A stretch of 64,000 bases of DNA from Rhizophagus irregularis. Its lineage: Eukaryota; Glomeromycota; Glomeromycetes; Glomerales; Glomeraceae. The stretch spans positions 6,977,001-7,041,000 of the forward strand of contig NC_089429.1 in NCBI RefSeq assembly GCF_026210795.1. The letters are read 5' to 3'. The notes under the pieces were generated by a model. That model was not told where the DNA came from. It ran no database searches and saw only the letters and a list, made by a program, of their open reading frames with translations. This document shows, piece after piece, positions 23,078 to 34,792 of the stretch. Position numbers and translations under genes: made by a program. Each line of letters begins with the position of its first letter. The stretch's first letter is position 1.

Positions 23078-24864
23078 AAGAAATCGTCTAAATAAACTTA
23101 CTACTATTCCCCTGATAAATAAAAGCTTCTGCTATTCTTTTACCAAATGGTAATAATAATTTTAAGAATCCTAAATATGTATTTTTTTCAAAGTCATATA
23201 TATTTATTTCCTAAAACTTTACAATTTTAAAAAGAACAATTTTCTAAATACTTAATAATATTTTATTATTTACTTTGAAATACTTTATTATTTATTTATG
23301 AATTCAAAAACACAATTTTACAATTAATTTACAAATTCGATAATATATTTTTTCGATGTCGGACAAAATCAGCCGACGATCGCCTTAATTTATAATATTT
23401 TTTTTTTCAATGAGAGGAAAAGAATAAATCATTAAATATGGAAAATTTTCCTATTAATATGAATAAGATTTTTTATTTTATTGTTTTAATTAAAGAATTA
23501 ACAAAACTGCAGTCCATCAGTTGTTTATTAGTCTACTTTTATGAGAACGATATAAAATAAACTTTAATTGGTACCATACGTCCATACGTAAAGTACACTC
23601 ATAAGCAAAAATAAAAAGTAAATTGAAACTTCGGTTCATGATAGAACTAATAAGGGAATGCCGATAAAAAAAATTTAATAAAGTTTTTTATTACCTACAG
23701 TAGATTACCTAATGCCTTATGCCTACCAATACTGTACCAAAGATATATTAAAATCTTATTTTTTTGATCGTTGCCATATCCATGTAATCAAAACGAAGTC
23801 GAATTAGCGAAAAAAAAATACGATAAGAATATAACGAACGATGTAATAAACTAATTCCCCGGATACCATATTATTAAATTATCTATATTAATTTATTTTT
23901 CTATTTCAAATATTTACAAAAATTATATACAACTCAAAAAAATAACTGGAAATGAAACAAAACAAAATCAGCATAACTTTTCAAAAAAAACAACGATATA
24001 CAATATAAACAAATGTGTACCATATCCAAATTAGGAACTTATACGTAAATACTTAAGCGAGTACCTTGAGCGTTAGGCACCATATATATGATTTAAATCT
24101 AGAAAAATTTAGTAAGAAAAGAAATTATTTAACATACGAAACTCACAAATTAAATCATATTTTAATTTAAAAACTTTTTTACAGAAACTTCAAGATCGTA
24201 GCGATGGCTTAATGCGCAGTAACTGCATATATGTAATTTCTTTACTATGTATTTATAACGCAGTTACTGCGCATTAAGCCATCGCTACGATCTTGAAGTT
24301 TCTGTAAAGTTGTTAGATAAATTAATCATATGTAAAAATGGAACAAATCTGTTAATCCTGATCCGATGACTAAACAATAATGAGATGGAAGTTTGATTTT
24401 TATTGAGAACGATTTTTAGAATCAAGAAAAATCTTTAATGCATGACCTAATAACAAATTAAGACAATGTTATTATTCAATTTTTTATTGTATCAAGAATG
24501 AAACAGTAATGATTCATTTACAATAGACTATTTATAGGCATAAATGATCGTCGTTTTAATAAAAAATAATCAATAAATTAAGTTAATTATCATGATTATT
24601 GGTGAATGAAAAAACTGTTATGACCGTTTCAATGTATCATGAGAACAAAATAAGAATTCGGAATATTTTTTTTCCGTACAAGATAAATAATTTATTTGTC
24701 ATCCAACTATTCGACGAATCTACTATCAATTCGATTTTACGAATGTTCTTAATAAAAATAATTTCAATATCCTTTTATTTTTTTGTAGTGGCTGCGTAAA
24801 ATACTTTTTGAGGCTTTGTATATAATATACTATTTGAAGATTTTTATTATTACAATAAATTTTC
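23078..24864. repeat. Segmental duplication, copy A (partner 28709-30804)
   Basis: Begins AAAGAAATCGTCTAAATAAA and aligns with 28709-30804 in the same orientation over its whole length at high identity by eye. Shared words include AGAATCCTAAATATGTATTT, AACTGCAGTCCATCAG and TTGTCATCCAACTATTCGAC. Copy A carries the 24178-24308 foldback, while copy B instead has about 340 bp of other sequence at that place. No gene inside is convincing. The two copies flank the F-box gene. Confidence 0.85.
24178..24308. mobile_element. Perfect foldback element, 49-bp arms
   Basis: Arms 24178-24226 and 24260-24308 are perfect reverse complements (TTTACAGAAACTTCAAGATC...AACTGC) around a 33-nt loop. It lies inside segmental copy A and is absent from copy B, so it arrived, or replaced other sequence, after the duplication. 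The lack of any mismatch suggests a recent event. Confidence 0.85.
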
Positions 24865-25384
24865 ATTATTGCATGCTTTTGCGTAGAATGTAAAAGTCTC
24901 CGCCCCGCTTCGGACAATTAGCAATTAACAACCTTTTTATTTCTATTAATAATTATTATTGACTATTTTTTTATAAAAGACTAATATAGAATTTCTAATA
25001 AATAAATATGAATAAAAATCGGTACTTAAATCGCTATCAATGTCCAAATTATCCAAAATGATTTTTTCAGAAAGAAATTGCTTATAAATCATATTAAATC
25101 TCATGAAATTAATGAGTATAATGAGACTTTTTATTTGCAAAAAAAGAAAATTTATATTTAGAAATTATATAGTTTTCAATTTGTCAGAGGATCTATTATA
25201 TTGCGAGGATAGAATTCGTATCTATTAATATATATATATATATTTAAAATAGATTAGTAAAATCACAGTATATTTAAACCGATATATATCAATCATCGTA
25301 AAATTTAATGGGTGTCAAATATTGCTTAATTATATCGTCCAATCCAAATAATCTATTACACAACATTGGCAACCAATGATCATT
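24865..25384. other. Spacer with half of a TCCGAAGC-type end
   Basis: No gene. Near 24893-24922 lies CTCCGCCCCGCTTCGGACAA then TTAGC. Its reverse complement resembles the left end of the element at 45074-45243. A TA microsatellite sits at about 25226-25243. Confidence 0.4.
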
Positions 25385-25610
25385 TCGTTAGTAAATTTTT
25401 TTAACAGGGAATATTTTTTTTTGATAGAGAATTTCGGTAAAGATTTTTTTTTAATAGGAGGAAGTTTTTTTTGATATAGAAATTCTTTTGAGAATTTTTT
25501 TTAATAGGGAAAATATGTTTTTTGACGGAAGATTTTCGTTAGAAATTTTTCTTTAATCGGGGATATTTTTTTGATTGAGAATTTCATTAGAGAATTGTTG
25601 GTTGAAAAGT
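25385..25610. repeat. Tandem repeat, 50-bp period, four copies
   Basis: Landmarks TTAACAGGGA/TTAATAGGAG/TTAATAGGGA/TTAATCGGGG occur at about 25401, 25451, 25501 and 25551, each followed by a T-run, GATAGAGAATTTC-like words and another T-run. The T-run plus AATAG|GGA looks like a splice acceptor repeated every 50 bp on the plus strand. Confidence 0.7.
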
Positions 25611-26013
25611 TTTTTTTATTTTTTGATGGAGATTTTGTTTAGAAGTCTTAATAGTTTTTTTAATAAGGGTATCGAGAATTTTGGCTTTTTAATAATAAAG
25701 AATTTCATTATTACATTATTTGAAATTTGTGATAAATTTACTGGAAATAGTACATGTGCCAACTTCGACCAGTGGATATTATATATAGTTTAATGATGAA
25801 ATGAAATATGGCCATCAGCACGTGATTTATATTAATTTGCGGATTATGCCAAACCCGACGACAAAAGCAATCACGTGACATTTGTCGTGATATTTATTTA
25901 TTTATTTAATTTTGTTTTGTGAAACATTATTTACATTATTTGTATCATTTGATCAAGCTTATGGTTGGTACAAAACAATCAAATTTAACAAATTAGCCGG
26001 AGTTTCTGTATTC

Positions 26014-26021
26014 TATAAATA
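26014..26021 (+). promoter_or_regulatory. TATA-box candidate of the F-box gene
   Basis: TATAAATA about 130 bp before the start codon at 26152. Position and sequence fit a core promoter, but no transcript data are available. Confidence 0.4.
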
Positions 26022-26151
26022 GTCCGATTTTTTTATCATTTTGGTTTTTTTTTTTGTATTAATTTTCTTTTGTATTAATACTTTGGAAAATTATCCTTGA
26101 AAATACTTCGGTTATATAGAGTTTATTTTATTTTAAACCATTTTTATTAAA

Positions 26152-27642
26152 ATGTCAAAACTCAACAAAGATATTCTTTTCTTAATATTTGAGGAATTAC
26201 GAGAAGATTCGAAATCTCTCTTTTCATGTCTAATGGTTAATAGACTTTGGTGCGAAACTGCGATACCAATTTTATGGAGGAATCCCTGGTGCTACAATGG
26301 TATTAATTACAGTAACAAAATCTCTTTATTCATAATCATTTCTCAATATTTATTTGACGATATCAAAGAATTCATAACAAATCAAGAAATCCAATTACCT
26401 TCAAATCTATCACTCTTGTTTGATTATTTTTCTTACTGTAGAAGTATCAATATAAATATTATAAAGGAAATAATTTCTATTGGTTCAGATTTAAATTATA
26501 ATCAATTTAATATGCAACAAAAATTTTACTCTCTCTTTATGAAAAAATGTTTAGAATTGAAGTATTTTGATATGAGATCGATTAAACACCAAATATTTCA
26601 ATTTCCAGAAGCCATGGTTCGATTTGAATTACTTTGTGAATTAAAATGTGATACATCCATTGATCCTTTCTATTTTTACGGATTATCACAATTCTGTCAA
26701 TATTTACAGAGACTTACCATTGTTAATGTTGACATAAAACCTAATCATGGGATTATTAAGTTAATTGAGGTTCAGAAGAACTTAAAGTATTTTCAATGGG
26801 ATGATGATTTTGATGATGGGTATTTTACGGATAATGATCCTTACGAAAAAGTTCTTCTCGCGCTAGAAAAAAAAGCTGAAAGTCTCAATTGTTTAAGACT
26901 ATTTGCCCAATATGTGGAAAATTATGAGCACACTTTACTGCAAGAAGTACTTCCAAAATTTTATAATATAAAAATATTAATAATTGATGGCTATCATTTT
27001 TTTAATGAAGAAAAATTGGAAACTTTAAAAATGCAAGCTTATCACGAACTTGAAATTCTTAATATAGAGGGTAATAGGTTAGATGTGATTTCTAGTATAA
27101 TTGAAAATAGCGGAGCAAATCTCAAGAAAATTTTGTTCGAACCCTATAATATTGAATATGAATATGATGAATTTAATGAAAATTCTCTATATTTTATTCA
27201 TAAAATTTATGAAAATTGTCCTTTGATTGAATATTTATCAATTGCGTTTTCGCCAACAAAGGCGCATTTTGTTGAACTTGAAAAACTACTAGAAGGTTGT
27301 AAAAATTTAAAGTCATTATTAATAGTTATATTAGATGATGATGGTACTTACTCTTTGAACAATGGAGAAGAATTATTAAGAGTATTAATTAGGTCAATGC
27401 CAACCAATTTAAAAGAAATTAGGTTCTGTCGTAAATTTAAATTTTCTTTAGAAAACTTGGAGGAATTCTTGGAAGAATGGAAAGGCAGACATGCACTTTC
27501 TATGTTTACTACTGGAAATGATATAGATGATGATTGTACAAAATTAATTAATGAATATAAAAGAGAAGGAGTAATCGAAAAGTTTGAAAATTTGGCTTAT
27601 GTAGATTTTATTGGTTACATTGCAAATATTTGTTTCGGTTAG
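26152..27642 (+). CDS. F-box protein with leucine-rich-repeat-like region
   Basis: A single open frame of 496 residues. Residues 1-45 carry an F-box (LNKDILFLIFEELREDSKSL, then SCLMVNRLWCETAIPILWRN), the motif that binds Skp1 in SCF ubiquitin ligases. The rest is helical and leucine-rich, with repeated L..L.I segments (LQRLTIVNVDI, IKILIIDGYHFF, LEILNIEGNRL, LIEYLSIAFS, LKSLLIVIL), consistent with a divergent leucine-rich-repeat substrate-binding part. This architecture and intronless structure are typical of the large F-box family of Rhizophagus-type fungi. The substrate is unknown. The start is the first ATG after a possible TATA box, and the A at -3 fits. The frame is intact without stops, so the gene is probably functional. 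It sits between two long direct repeats, which may have moved or duplicated it. Confidence 0.9.
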   Translation: MSKLNKDILFLIFEELREDSKSLFSCLMVNRLWCETAIPILWRNPWCYNGINYSNKISLFIIISQYLFDDIKEFITNQEIQLPSNLSLLFDYFSYCRSININIIKEIISIGSDLNYNQFNMQQKFYSLFMKKCLELKYFDMRSIKHQIFQFPEAMVRFELLCELKCDTSIDPFYFYGLSQFCQYLQRLTIVNVDIKPNHGIIKLIEVQKNLKYFQWDDDFDDGYFTDNDPYEKVLLALEKKAESLNCLRLFAQYVENYEHTLLQEVLPKFYNIKILIIDGYHFFNEEKLETLKMQAYHELEILNIEGNRLDVISSIIENSGANLKKILFEPYNIEYEYDEFNENSLYFIHKIYENCPLIEYLSIAFSPTKAHFVELEKLLEGCKNLKSLLIVILDDDGTYSLNNGEELLRVLIRSMPTNLKEIRFCRKFKFSLENLEEFLEEWKGRHALSMFTTGNDIDDDCTKLINEYKREGVIEKFENLAYVDFIGYIANICFG

Positions 27643-28708
27643 CACTAAAGTCGATCAAAAAATTATTCCGGAACATTAACGACATTCTGTGGAGGATACA
27701 ATATTAAAGACTTCAATATTCTCAATTTTTAACAACGGTCATGAATTTTTAATGTAGTCTTCTTGAAAGTAATTGCTTTAAACAAATCGATATTAGTCAA
27801 TAATTTAGATGGTATTGTTGCTAGTTAGAGTTTTGAGCTAATAAACTATTTTTTTTTTGTATTTATCATTATAAATAAATTTATATTCCTTTACCCATCA
27901 TTATAATATATACCCAATAATAAGTCCCAATTCTTTGATTAATCTGTACGTTTCTATCAATCCAGTTAAATCACTATCACTACTATCACTTATATTCGAT
28001 CCAATATACCACATAACTAACTCGTTGATTGCAATTAAATTAAAAAAATTAAATAAATTTTTTGCACGGGTTTTGCATATAGCTTAACTCTTTATATTAT
28101 TTAATAGAACCGCCTGATAAATGTGAATGACTACATCTCAGAAAATTCACTTTTTACATAACTATCAATCGAGATCTTTCCACAAAATTGAAATAATAAT
28201 CTCACCAAGTTCTATTAATTAGCAAAAGGCAAGAATGAAAAATCTAATACCATTATGGAACCCTCTGAACATCAAGTAAAGGCATCTGGACTTTTTGCGA
28301 AACCCATTTCGCCGAAGCCATTTTGCCGAAAGGATGTTTTGCCGAAGGGATATTTTGCCAAAGGGGCGTTGAAACCCATTTCACTGAATTCCATTTCACC
28401 AAAGCTTTATATTAAATATATAAAGAAATCTAATCTAGAAAAATTTTTGAATTAGATGATTTTCATTAAATTTATCTCATTGTCTATTATAATACATTAA
28501 TCTTTTTTTTTTACTTCTTCGTGAATAAATGTTTTTAGGTAAATAAAGTTATTTATTATTTCTTGCTTGCTTGCTTGAATGTTATAAGTTTTATAAAAAT
28601 ATTAATCGCTACCATTTTTGGGGGAATGGAACTTGAAGAAATAGATGATTCAGAGCAATGGATTCGATAAAATGCACTTTTGGTGAAATGTCCTTTCGGC
28701 GAAACACT
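27643..28708. other. F-box 3' flank with GCCGAAAGG motif cluster
   Basis: No gene. At 28297-28400 short words CATTTCGCCGAAG, CATTTTGCCGAAAGGATG, TTTTGCCGAAGGGAT and TTTTGCCAAAGGGGCG follow each other. An inverted GGTGAAATGTCCTTTCGGCG lies at 28683-28703. The 66-codon frame at 28255-28455 only translates this repeat. The same motif occurs at 13318-13425. Confidence 0.5.
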
Positions 28709-30804
28709 AAAGAAATCGTCTAAATAAACTTACTACTGTTCTCCTGACAAATAAAGCTTCTGCTATTCTTTTACAAATGGTAATAATAATTTTAAGAATC
28801 CTAAATATGTATTTTTTTCAAAGTCATATATATTTATTTTCTAAAACTTTGCAATTTCAAAAAGAACAATTTACTAAATATTTAATAATATTTTATTATT
28901 TATTTTGAAATACTTTATTATTTATTTATGAATTCAAAAACACAATTTTACAATTTATTAATTTATTTACAAATTCGATAAGATTTCGATAATACATTTT
29001 TACAATTTCGATTACGATCGCCTTAATTATGGTACAATAAAATATTTTTTTTTTTCAATGAGAGGAAAAGACACTATGAAAATTTTCCTATTAATATGAA
29101 TAAGATTTTTTTTTATTGTTTTAATTTACTTAATAAATTGTTATACTATAAAGAATTAACAAAACTGCAGTCCATCAGTTGTTTATTAGTCTACTTTCAT
29201 GAGAATGACGGAAAATAAACTTTTGACAAATTTGTTACAAATTTTACTAGAAATTTTAAATGATAAACTATATTATCATTACCAATGAAATTGGTACCAT
29301 ACGTGAAGTACACTCATGAACAAAATAATAAATTGAAACTTCATGATAGAACTAAGGGAATGCCAATAAAAAAATTTAATAAAGTTATTATATGGTAGAT
29401 TACCTAATGCCTCATGCCTACAAATACCAAAGATATATTTTTTTGATCGTTGCCGTATCCATGTAATCAAAACGAAGTCGAATTAGCGAAAAAAAATACG
29501 ATAAGAATATAACGAACGATGAAATAAGCATATTTCCCGGATCGCACATTATTAAAATATTTACAAAAATTATGTACAACTCAAAATTCTAGTAAAATTA
29601 TTTACAAAAAAAATAATTATATACAAATATGAAACAAAGAACTGGAAATGAAACAAAACAAAATCAGCATAACTTTTCAAAAAAAAACAACGATATACAA
29701 TATAAATAAATGTGTACCATATCCAAATTAGGAACTTATACGTAAATACTCAGGCGAGTACCTTGAGCGTTAGGAACCACATATGTGATTAAAAACTTAA
29801 ATCTAGAAAATTTAGTAAGAAAAGAAATTATTTAACATACGAAACTCACAAATTAAATCATATTTTAATTTAAAAACTCACAGTAATTCTTAACGAGTGG
29901 CGGATCTTAATATCTTAATTTTAAATCTTAATTGCTTAATAAATCTTATGAAGTGAACATAACTCGCAATCTATGCTGCTTTTATATTTAATCTGGACTC
30001 GTACGCAGTACTATTCAAAGTTTTAAAGGTATGACATGATTAGCTCTGAATGACGCATAAGAGCACATATATCGGAACAATGTTTCTAATTATATATCGG
30101 AACATTGTTTCTAATTATATATCGGAATAATGTTTTTAATTATATATCGGAATAATATTTTTAATTATTGTTTGAACGCTAATTAAATGAGGTGCAGTAC
30201 AAAACAATACTCTCAAAACAAAGCTTGTTAGATAAATTAATCATATGTAAAAATGGAACAAATCTGTTAATCCCGATTCGATGACTAAATAATAATAAGA
30301 TGGAAGTTTGATTTTTATTGAGAACGATTTTTAGAATCAAGGAAAATCTTTTAATGCATGATCCAATAACAAATTAAGACAATGTTATTATTTGCATTAT
30401 ACAATTTTTTATTGTATAAGAATGAAACAGTAATGATTCATTTACAATAGACTATTTATAGGCATAAATGACCAAAAAATCAATAATTAAAAATGCTTTT
30501 GTTCTATAATAAGCTAATTATTATGATTATTGGTGAATGAAAAAACTGTGATTACCGTTTTCATGCATACATCATGAGAACCAAATAAAAACTCGGAATA
30601 TTTTTTTTCCGTACAAGATAAATAATTTATTTGTCATCCAACTATTCGACGAATCCACTATCAAATCGATTTTACGAATGTTCTTAATAAAAATAATTTC
30701 AATATCCTTTTATTCTTTTGTAGTGGCTGAGTAAAATACTTTTTTGAGGCTTAGTATATAATATACTATTTGAAGATTTTTATTCTTACAATAAATTTTC
30801 ATTA
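28709..30804. repeat. Segmental duplication, copy B (partner 23078-24864)
   Basis: Same content and orientation as 23078-24864. Copy B has a ~340-bp insertion at about 29880-30222, relative to copy A, that contains the 30067-30168 tandem repeat. It lacks the foldback of copy A. Confidence 0.85.
30067..30168. repeat. Four-copy minisatellite, ~26-bp unit
   Basis: Four units of ATATATCGGAAC/TAATGTTTCTAATT type follow each other with one to three changes each. Only segmental copy B has it. Confidence 0.8.
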
Positions 30805-30892
30805 AAAAATAGTTTAATATATTATAACGTAAACAATTTATTTTTATAATACCATAAAATATTCATAAGTTATAGATAATAAAATTGATAAT

Positions 30893-31292
30893 GGCGTAGT
30901 TAGCCGAAAAAGACTACCCCTGCGTACCCTTCAAAAATGTCACGAAACGGCCGGCATTACGGCGTTATGCACTAACACGTGAAAATAAACAGTGACGAAT
31001 AAGGGTGTGACGAATAGGTTTTTACTTACTCGAAAAAAACTAAGTCCCTCAGATACTTATGAAAAATGGAAACAAGGAAGGGTGTGACGGATGTGACAAA
31101 AACAAAGTCACGTGAATTTTCGTGACATTTTTGAAGGGTACGCAGGGGAAATCGCCGAAAAATAATTAGCCGCAACGTGATCCGGGACCCGGCTCAGGCG
31201 TAGATCGTTGTGGAATTCCAGGGGGATTTTCTGCCGGGTCCGGATGATCGGCAATCAGGAATTCGGCTCCGTTTTTCAGCTAAACTATACCA
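30893..31292. mobile_element. TIR element containing a second TIR element
   Basis: The outer ends ATGGCGTAGTTAGCCGAAAA and (reverse complement of the right end) ATGGTATAGTTTAGCTGAAA form imperfect ~22-bp inverted repeats. The inside is GC-richer than the surroundings (CCGGGACCCGGCTC near 31183). A second element with perfect ends (30917-31148) sits inside its left half. No coding frame. Confidence 0.55.
30917..31148. mobile_element. 232-bp MITE with perfect 31-bp TIRs
   Basis: The arms at 30917-30947 (CCCCTGCGTACCCTTCAAAA...) and 31118-31148 are perfect reverse complements. The interior has several GTGACGAATA/GGTGTGAC words. No open frame and no obvious target duplication. Confidence 0.85.
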
Positions 31293-31700
31293 TATAATAA
31301 AAAAATTCGTAAAAAAAAGATTATTTTACAATGGAATTGTGGAAATTCATGTCTGCACAAACAATTAATTTCGTGAACAAAAAAAGGTAAAAAATGAAAT
31401 ATCATACTATCATATTACATAACGAATATTAATTTTTTTTTTTATAGGTGTGCGAATATTGTGGATTACTCCGGAAGAGATTAATTAAGTATTAAGAAAA
31501 AACTAAAAGTGAGAAATAACTTATTATAGAACGTCATATTATCGAAATGTCTTATGGTATTTCATGTAAAACAACCCAACATAAGCTTCCCTTAATACAA
31601 TATTAACCGATATGTATTTAATTTTGACATTTAATAATTCTTTATTTCCAACTTTTCCGATTTTGACTATTGATGAATATTCTGATCGTTTACATTATAT

Positions 31701-31810
31701 GTAGTCTTGTGGGCTTATGTGGCTTGTTATAGTAAACTAGTTGGTCCAAAGCGTAACGAAGGACTACCCGCTGATCCGTCCGGCACGTAATGATGTACAA
31801 TAAACATCAT
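31701..31810 (+). repeat. SINE-like repeat, plus copy (partner 43812-43915)
   Basis: Aligns with the reverse complement of 43812-43915. Both carry GTAACGAAGGA, TACCCGCTG, then TCCGTCCGGCACGTAA. In this copy the tRNA-like box A is interrupted by about 20 bp of extra sequence. Confidence 0.65.
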
Positions 31811-32984
31811 TCTAGGCTTTTAACAATATTTAAACGCACTTTGCAACTATGAAGAAAATAAAAATAAAAAATAAAAAAAATAAAAAAAATAATTAAAGAA
31901 TTAAAATGATGTCCAAATTTAATATTTGAAGAGAAATATAATAATAAAAAAAACTCTTCATTCTTGCCTTTAGTTAATAAAACTTATTTTTCCAATTCTA
32001 TGATTAAATCCTTAATATACCGAAAGAGGAAATTTCGAGATTTAATCGTTCTGCATTTATCAAGTGAACCAAGAAATAAATTAAAAAGCCAAGTCATTAT
32101 TTTTCAGTATCAAAACATTTGGGCAACCTTGGATAATGATTTTTCAGGAAAAACGTGATGCAACACGGTTAAATTTCTTGGCCGTCTTAGGCTGGAATGA
32201 GTTAATAAGAGAAGACTGCGGCTATAGATGACGTTTAAATATTACGCTTATCAATTTTCATCATGGACACGAAAATATTGCGCCTATCGACTTTCGTATT
32301 GATTGAAGATACAAGTAATCGGATATCTTACTGAGAAATATTAATATAGATCATACCGATTTTGGATAAAAAAAAGCTATTCAGGCTATTCATATGAAAT
32401 TTCCAAAGTATCTTAGTATCTTATCCTTAAAACTGAACATATTATGGCAGCCACACTTATTTACCAAGGACTAAAAAGGAATCCATGTGGGTAAAGTGGT
32501 TGATATGGTAAAAAATTCAATCACAGATTTTGGGCATATTGGGAAACCTCAAATATCTGTAAAAATAATAACATTTTAGAACTATAATAATTCGCGGTGA
32601 TGGATAGTTGTTTAGAATTAAACTAAACTATGAGGGAAATTGAATGTAACACAGGATGATGATTACACAATCGGAAAACAATAAACGACAACACAAATAA
32701 TTGACACCCCGTGTCAAAATAGCTTTACCCTACCCAACTTAACAAACATTGTTATTACAGTTTAATCTATTTGGTATTTTTGGTATACTAAATATAGAAT
32801 ATGATAATTTAATAGATAAATATAAGAAAAAAAAAAACATTAAAATTTTTGCTATAGATTAATGAAGACTTTGAATGGATTTAAGAGAGCTTTAAATTAC
32901 AGTATTATTATTGTAAACTATTATGTTCTATAAGATGATAAGGTTTTATATAATGAACAAGAGTTCATTTTAAAGGGGAGTTAG
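31811..32984. other. No convincing gene
   Basis: Mixed-complexity sequence with frequent stops. A short plus-strand reading KNSITDFGHIGKP (near 32512) recalls a kinase DFG motif, and the block after 32860 leads into the dispersed repeat that follows the kinase pseudogene at 11.9 kb. This could be another decayed kinase, but the evidence is thin. Confidence 0.3.
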
Positions 32985-33310
32985 GACTATAAAATGTAAA
33001 ATATGTGAAATGTGATTTATTTTGAACTTATTCATTTCTAATAAAATCATGACATTCGAATTTGTAATAAATATTTTTTAACCATAATTGAGTTAATTAT
33101 GCAAATTTTTTAGTAATCTTAATTTTATCATACCTTCAGAATTGTTATTTTTGTGCGGCAGTGATGTTTTTTATGTAAATTATATGAAATGTTCTATATA
33201 AAATTTACATACACTATTTTATATAATTTTAATGTAAATTTGTAAAATATGTCTATATAGGTTTTTTATTTAAAATTCAAACATATTTCATATAAGTATT
33301 ATTTAATTAT
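32985..33310 (+). repeat. Dispersed repeat, copy 2 (partner 11870-12120)
   Basis: Same words and order as 11870-12120 in direct orientation, including TATAAAATGTAAAATATGTG and CAGAATTGTTATTTTTGTGC. Confidence 0.65.
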
Positions 33311-33754
33311 GTATAACGCCTGATTAGTTTATTAAGATGAATAATCCTGTAAATCAATAAATCCTTTTATTCTTGTAAGTCGATTTTACCCTAATTTCTC
33401 AATATCTGGAGTTGTAATTTTTTGTCAATTTCGTTCTTTTCCAATGTAATTTTACACTTTTATTTCAAGTTCATAAGTAATCGTCTCCAAAAATGACAAC
33501 GTAAATACGGATCTAGAACTGGCGGGATATGTTCGTGAAATCAACCAACTAGAAGGTTTGCTTTGGGGTTTACGATATGCAGGGCAACAATATGTATTTC
33601 GCTTTTTGATCGTTCAGGAGGTATTGGCTCCCGGATTCATAAAATAATAAATACGTAAATAAAATCATTAGGCTGAAATTTTTAAGTCGTACAGAAGATT
33701 AGTTAATTATATACAATTTTTTAAATTTAAACAAACTAAAAATTCGGGTTAGAA

Positions 33755-34690
33755 AAAAGTTGAAAGAAAAATATTTTATGCCAATGTATAATGTTAAATT
33801 TATGCGAATTTTTTAAAAAATCTACATCAATGGATATGTGATTAATTATCGGAAAAAAGTGGACATAAAAATTCAGTTGATTTTCGAATAGTACTCATAA
33901 ACAACATTTTTCTTTTTAAGACAAATACTGTATTAATAAACGAAAATTAATGACTTGTACCAAAATCGAGGAATACGAGTATAATACTAGTATACAAGAA
34001 CGAATTGGAAAGTAAATATACCATTTCAATTTATTATATACATCTATTAATGCTTTTTTTTTGTTTTACGCATAAAAGATTTTTCATAAAATAAATAAGT
34101 TAGTATACTTTAAAAAAAATTCTTTATTGTAAATTTTATTTTTCCCTTAATTAATTTCAATTTTGCCTCACGTGATTAAGAATTCATATGGATCGATTGG
34201 ATCGACTGTTTGCGTAAAATTTTGTAGCCAAATAATTTTCATTATTTTATTTACATATTTATTATTTTATGCATCACGTAGACGGCAGACCGCACAAAAT
34301 AAAAATTCCTCTTTTGGATGTGAAAATCCTTTTTTCATTGTATACAATTCTTTAAAAAGAAGTTGATAGAAAATATTTTATATTGTTAAATTTATGCGAA
34401 CCTACGCCAACGGATATCTAATGGAATTATCGGAAAAAAACGACATAAAAGTTTAGTTGGCCTCGAATACTACCCATAAACAATATTTTCTTTTTTTTTT
34501 TGACAAATAATAATAAACAAAATTAGTGACTTGTACCAAAATCGAGAAATACAACGAATATAATTTATTTTATACACCTATTAATGTTTTTTTTGTTTAT
34601 TCATAAAAAAATTTTTTCATAAAATAAGTTATACTTTAAAAATTGAAAATTATTTTCCCTTTACTCAATTTTAATTGAATTCAGACTGCT
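33755..34690. repeat. Duplicated block upstream of the kinase gene
   Basis: Two diverged copies, about 33755-34185 and 34345-34690, share TGTTAAATTTATGCGAA, AATTATCGGAAAAAA, ATTAATGACTTGTACC-like words and TTTTTCATAAAATAA in the same order. The second copy ends about 100 bp before the kinase start, so a possible promoter region may have been duplicated. Confidence 0.7.
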
Positions 34691-34792
34691 GTTTACGTGA
34701 ATTTTATGAAACTCACTCCAGAATTTAATAGACCTTTTTTCCATTTATCATTTCATGTTTAAAATTGTATTTTAAATTTTATCAACAGTATT

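Noticed and set aside
28255-28455. Open frame with repeated FAKPISPK-like residues
   Set aside because: It is a translation of the GCCGAAAGG motif cluster.
23078-30804. Long terminal repeats of a retrotransposon around the F-box gene
   Set aside because: The direct repeats do not begin and end with TG...CA, there is no primer-binding site or polypurine tract, and no retroelement proteins lie between them.
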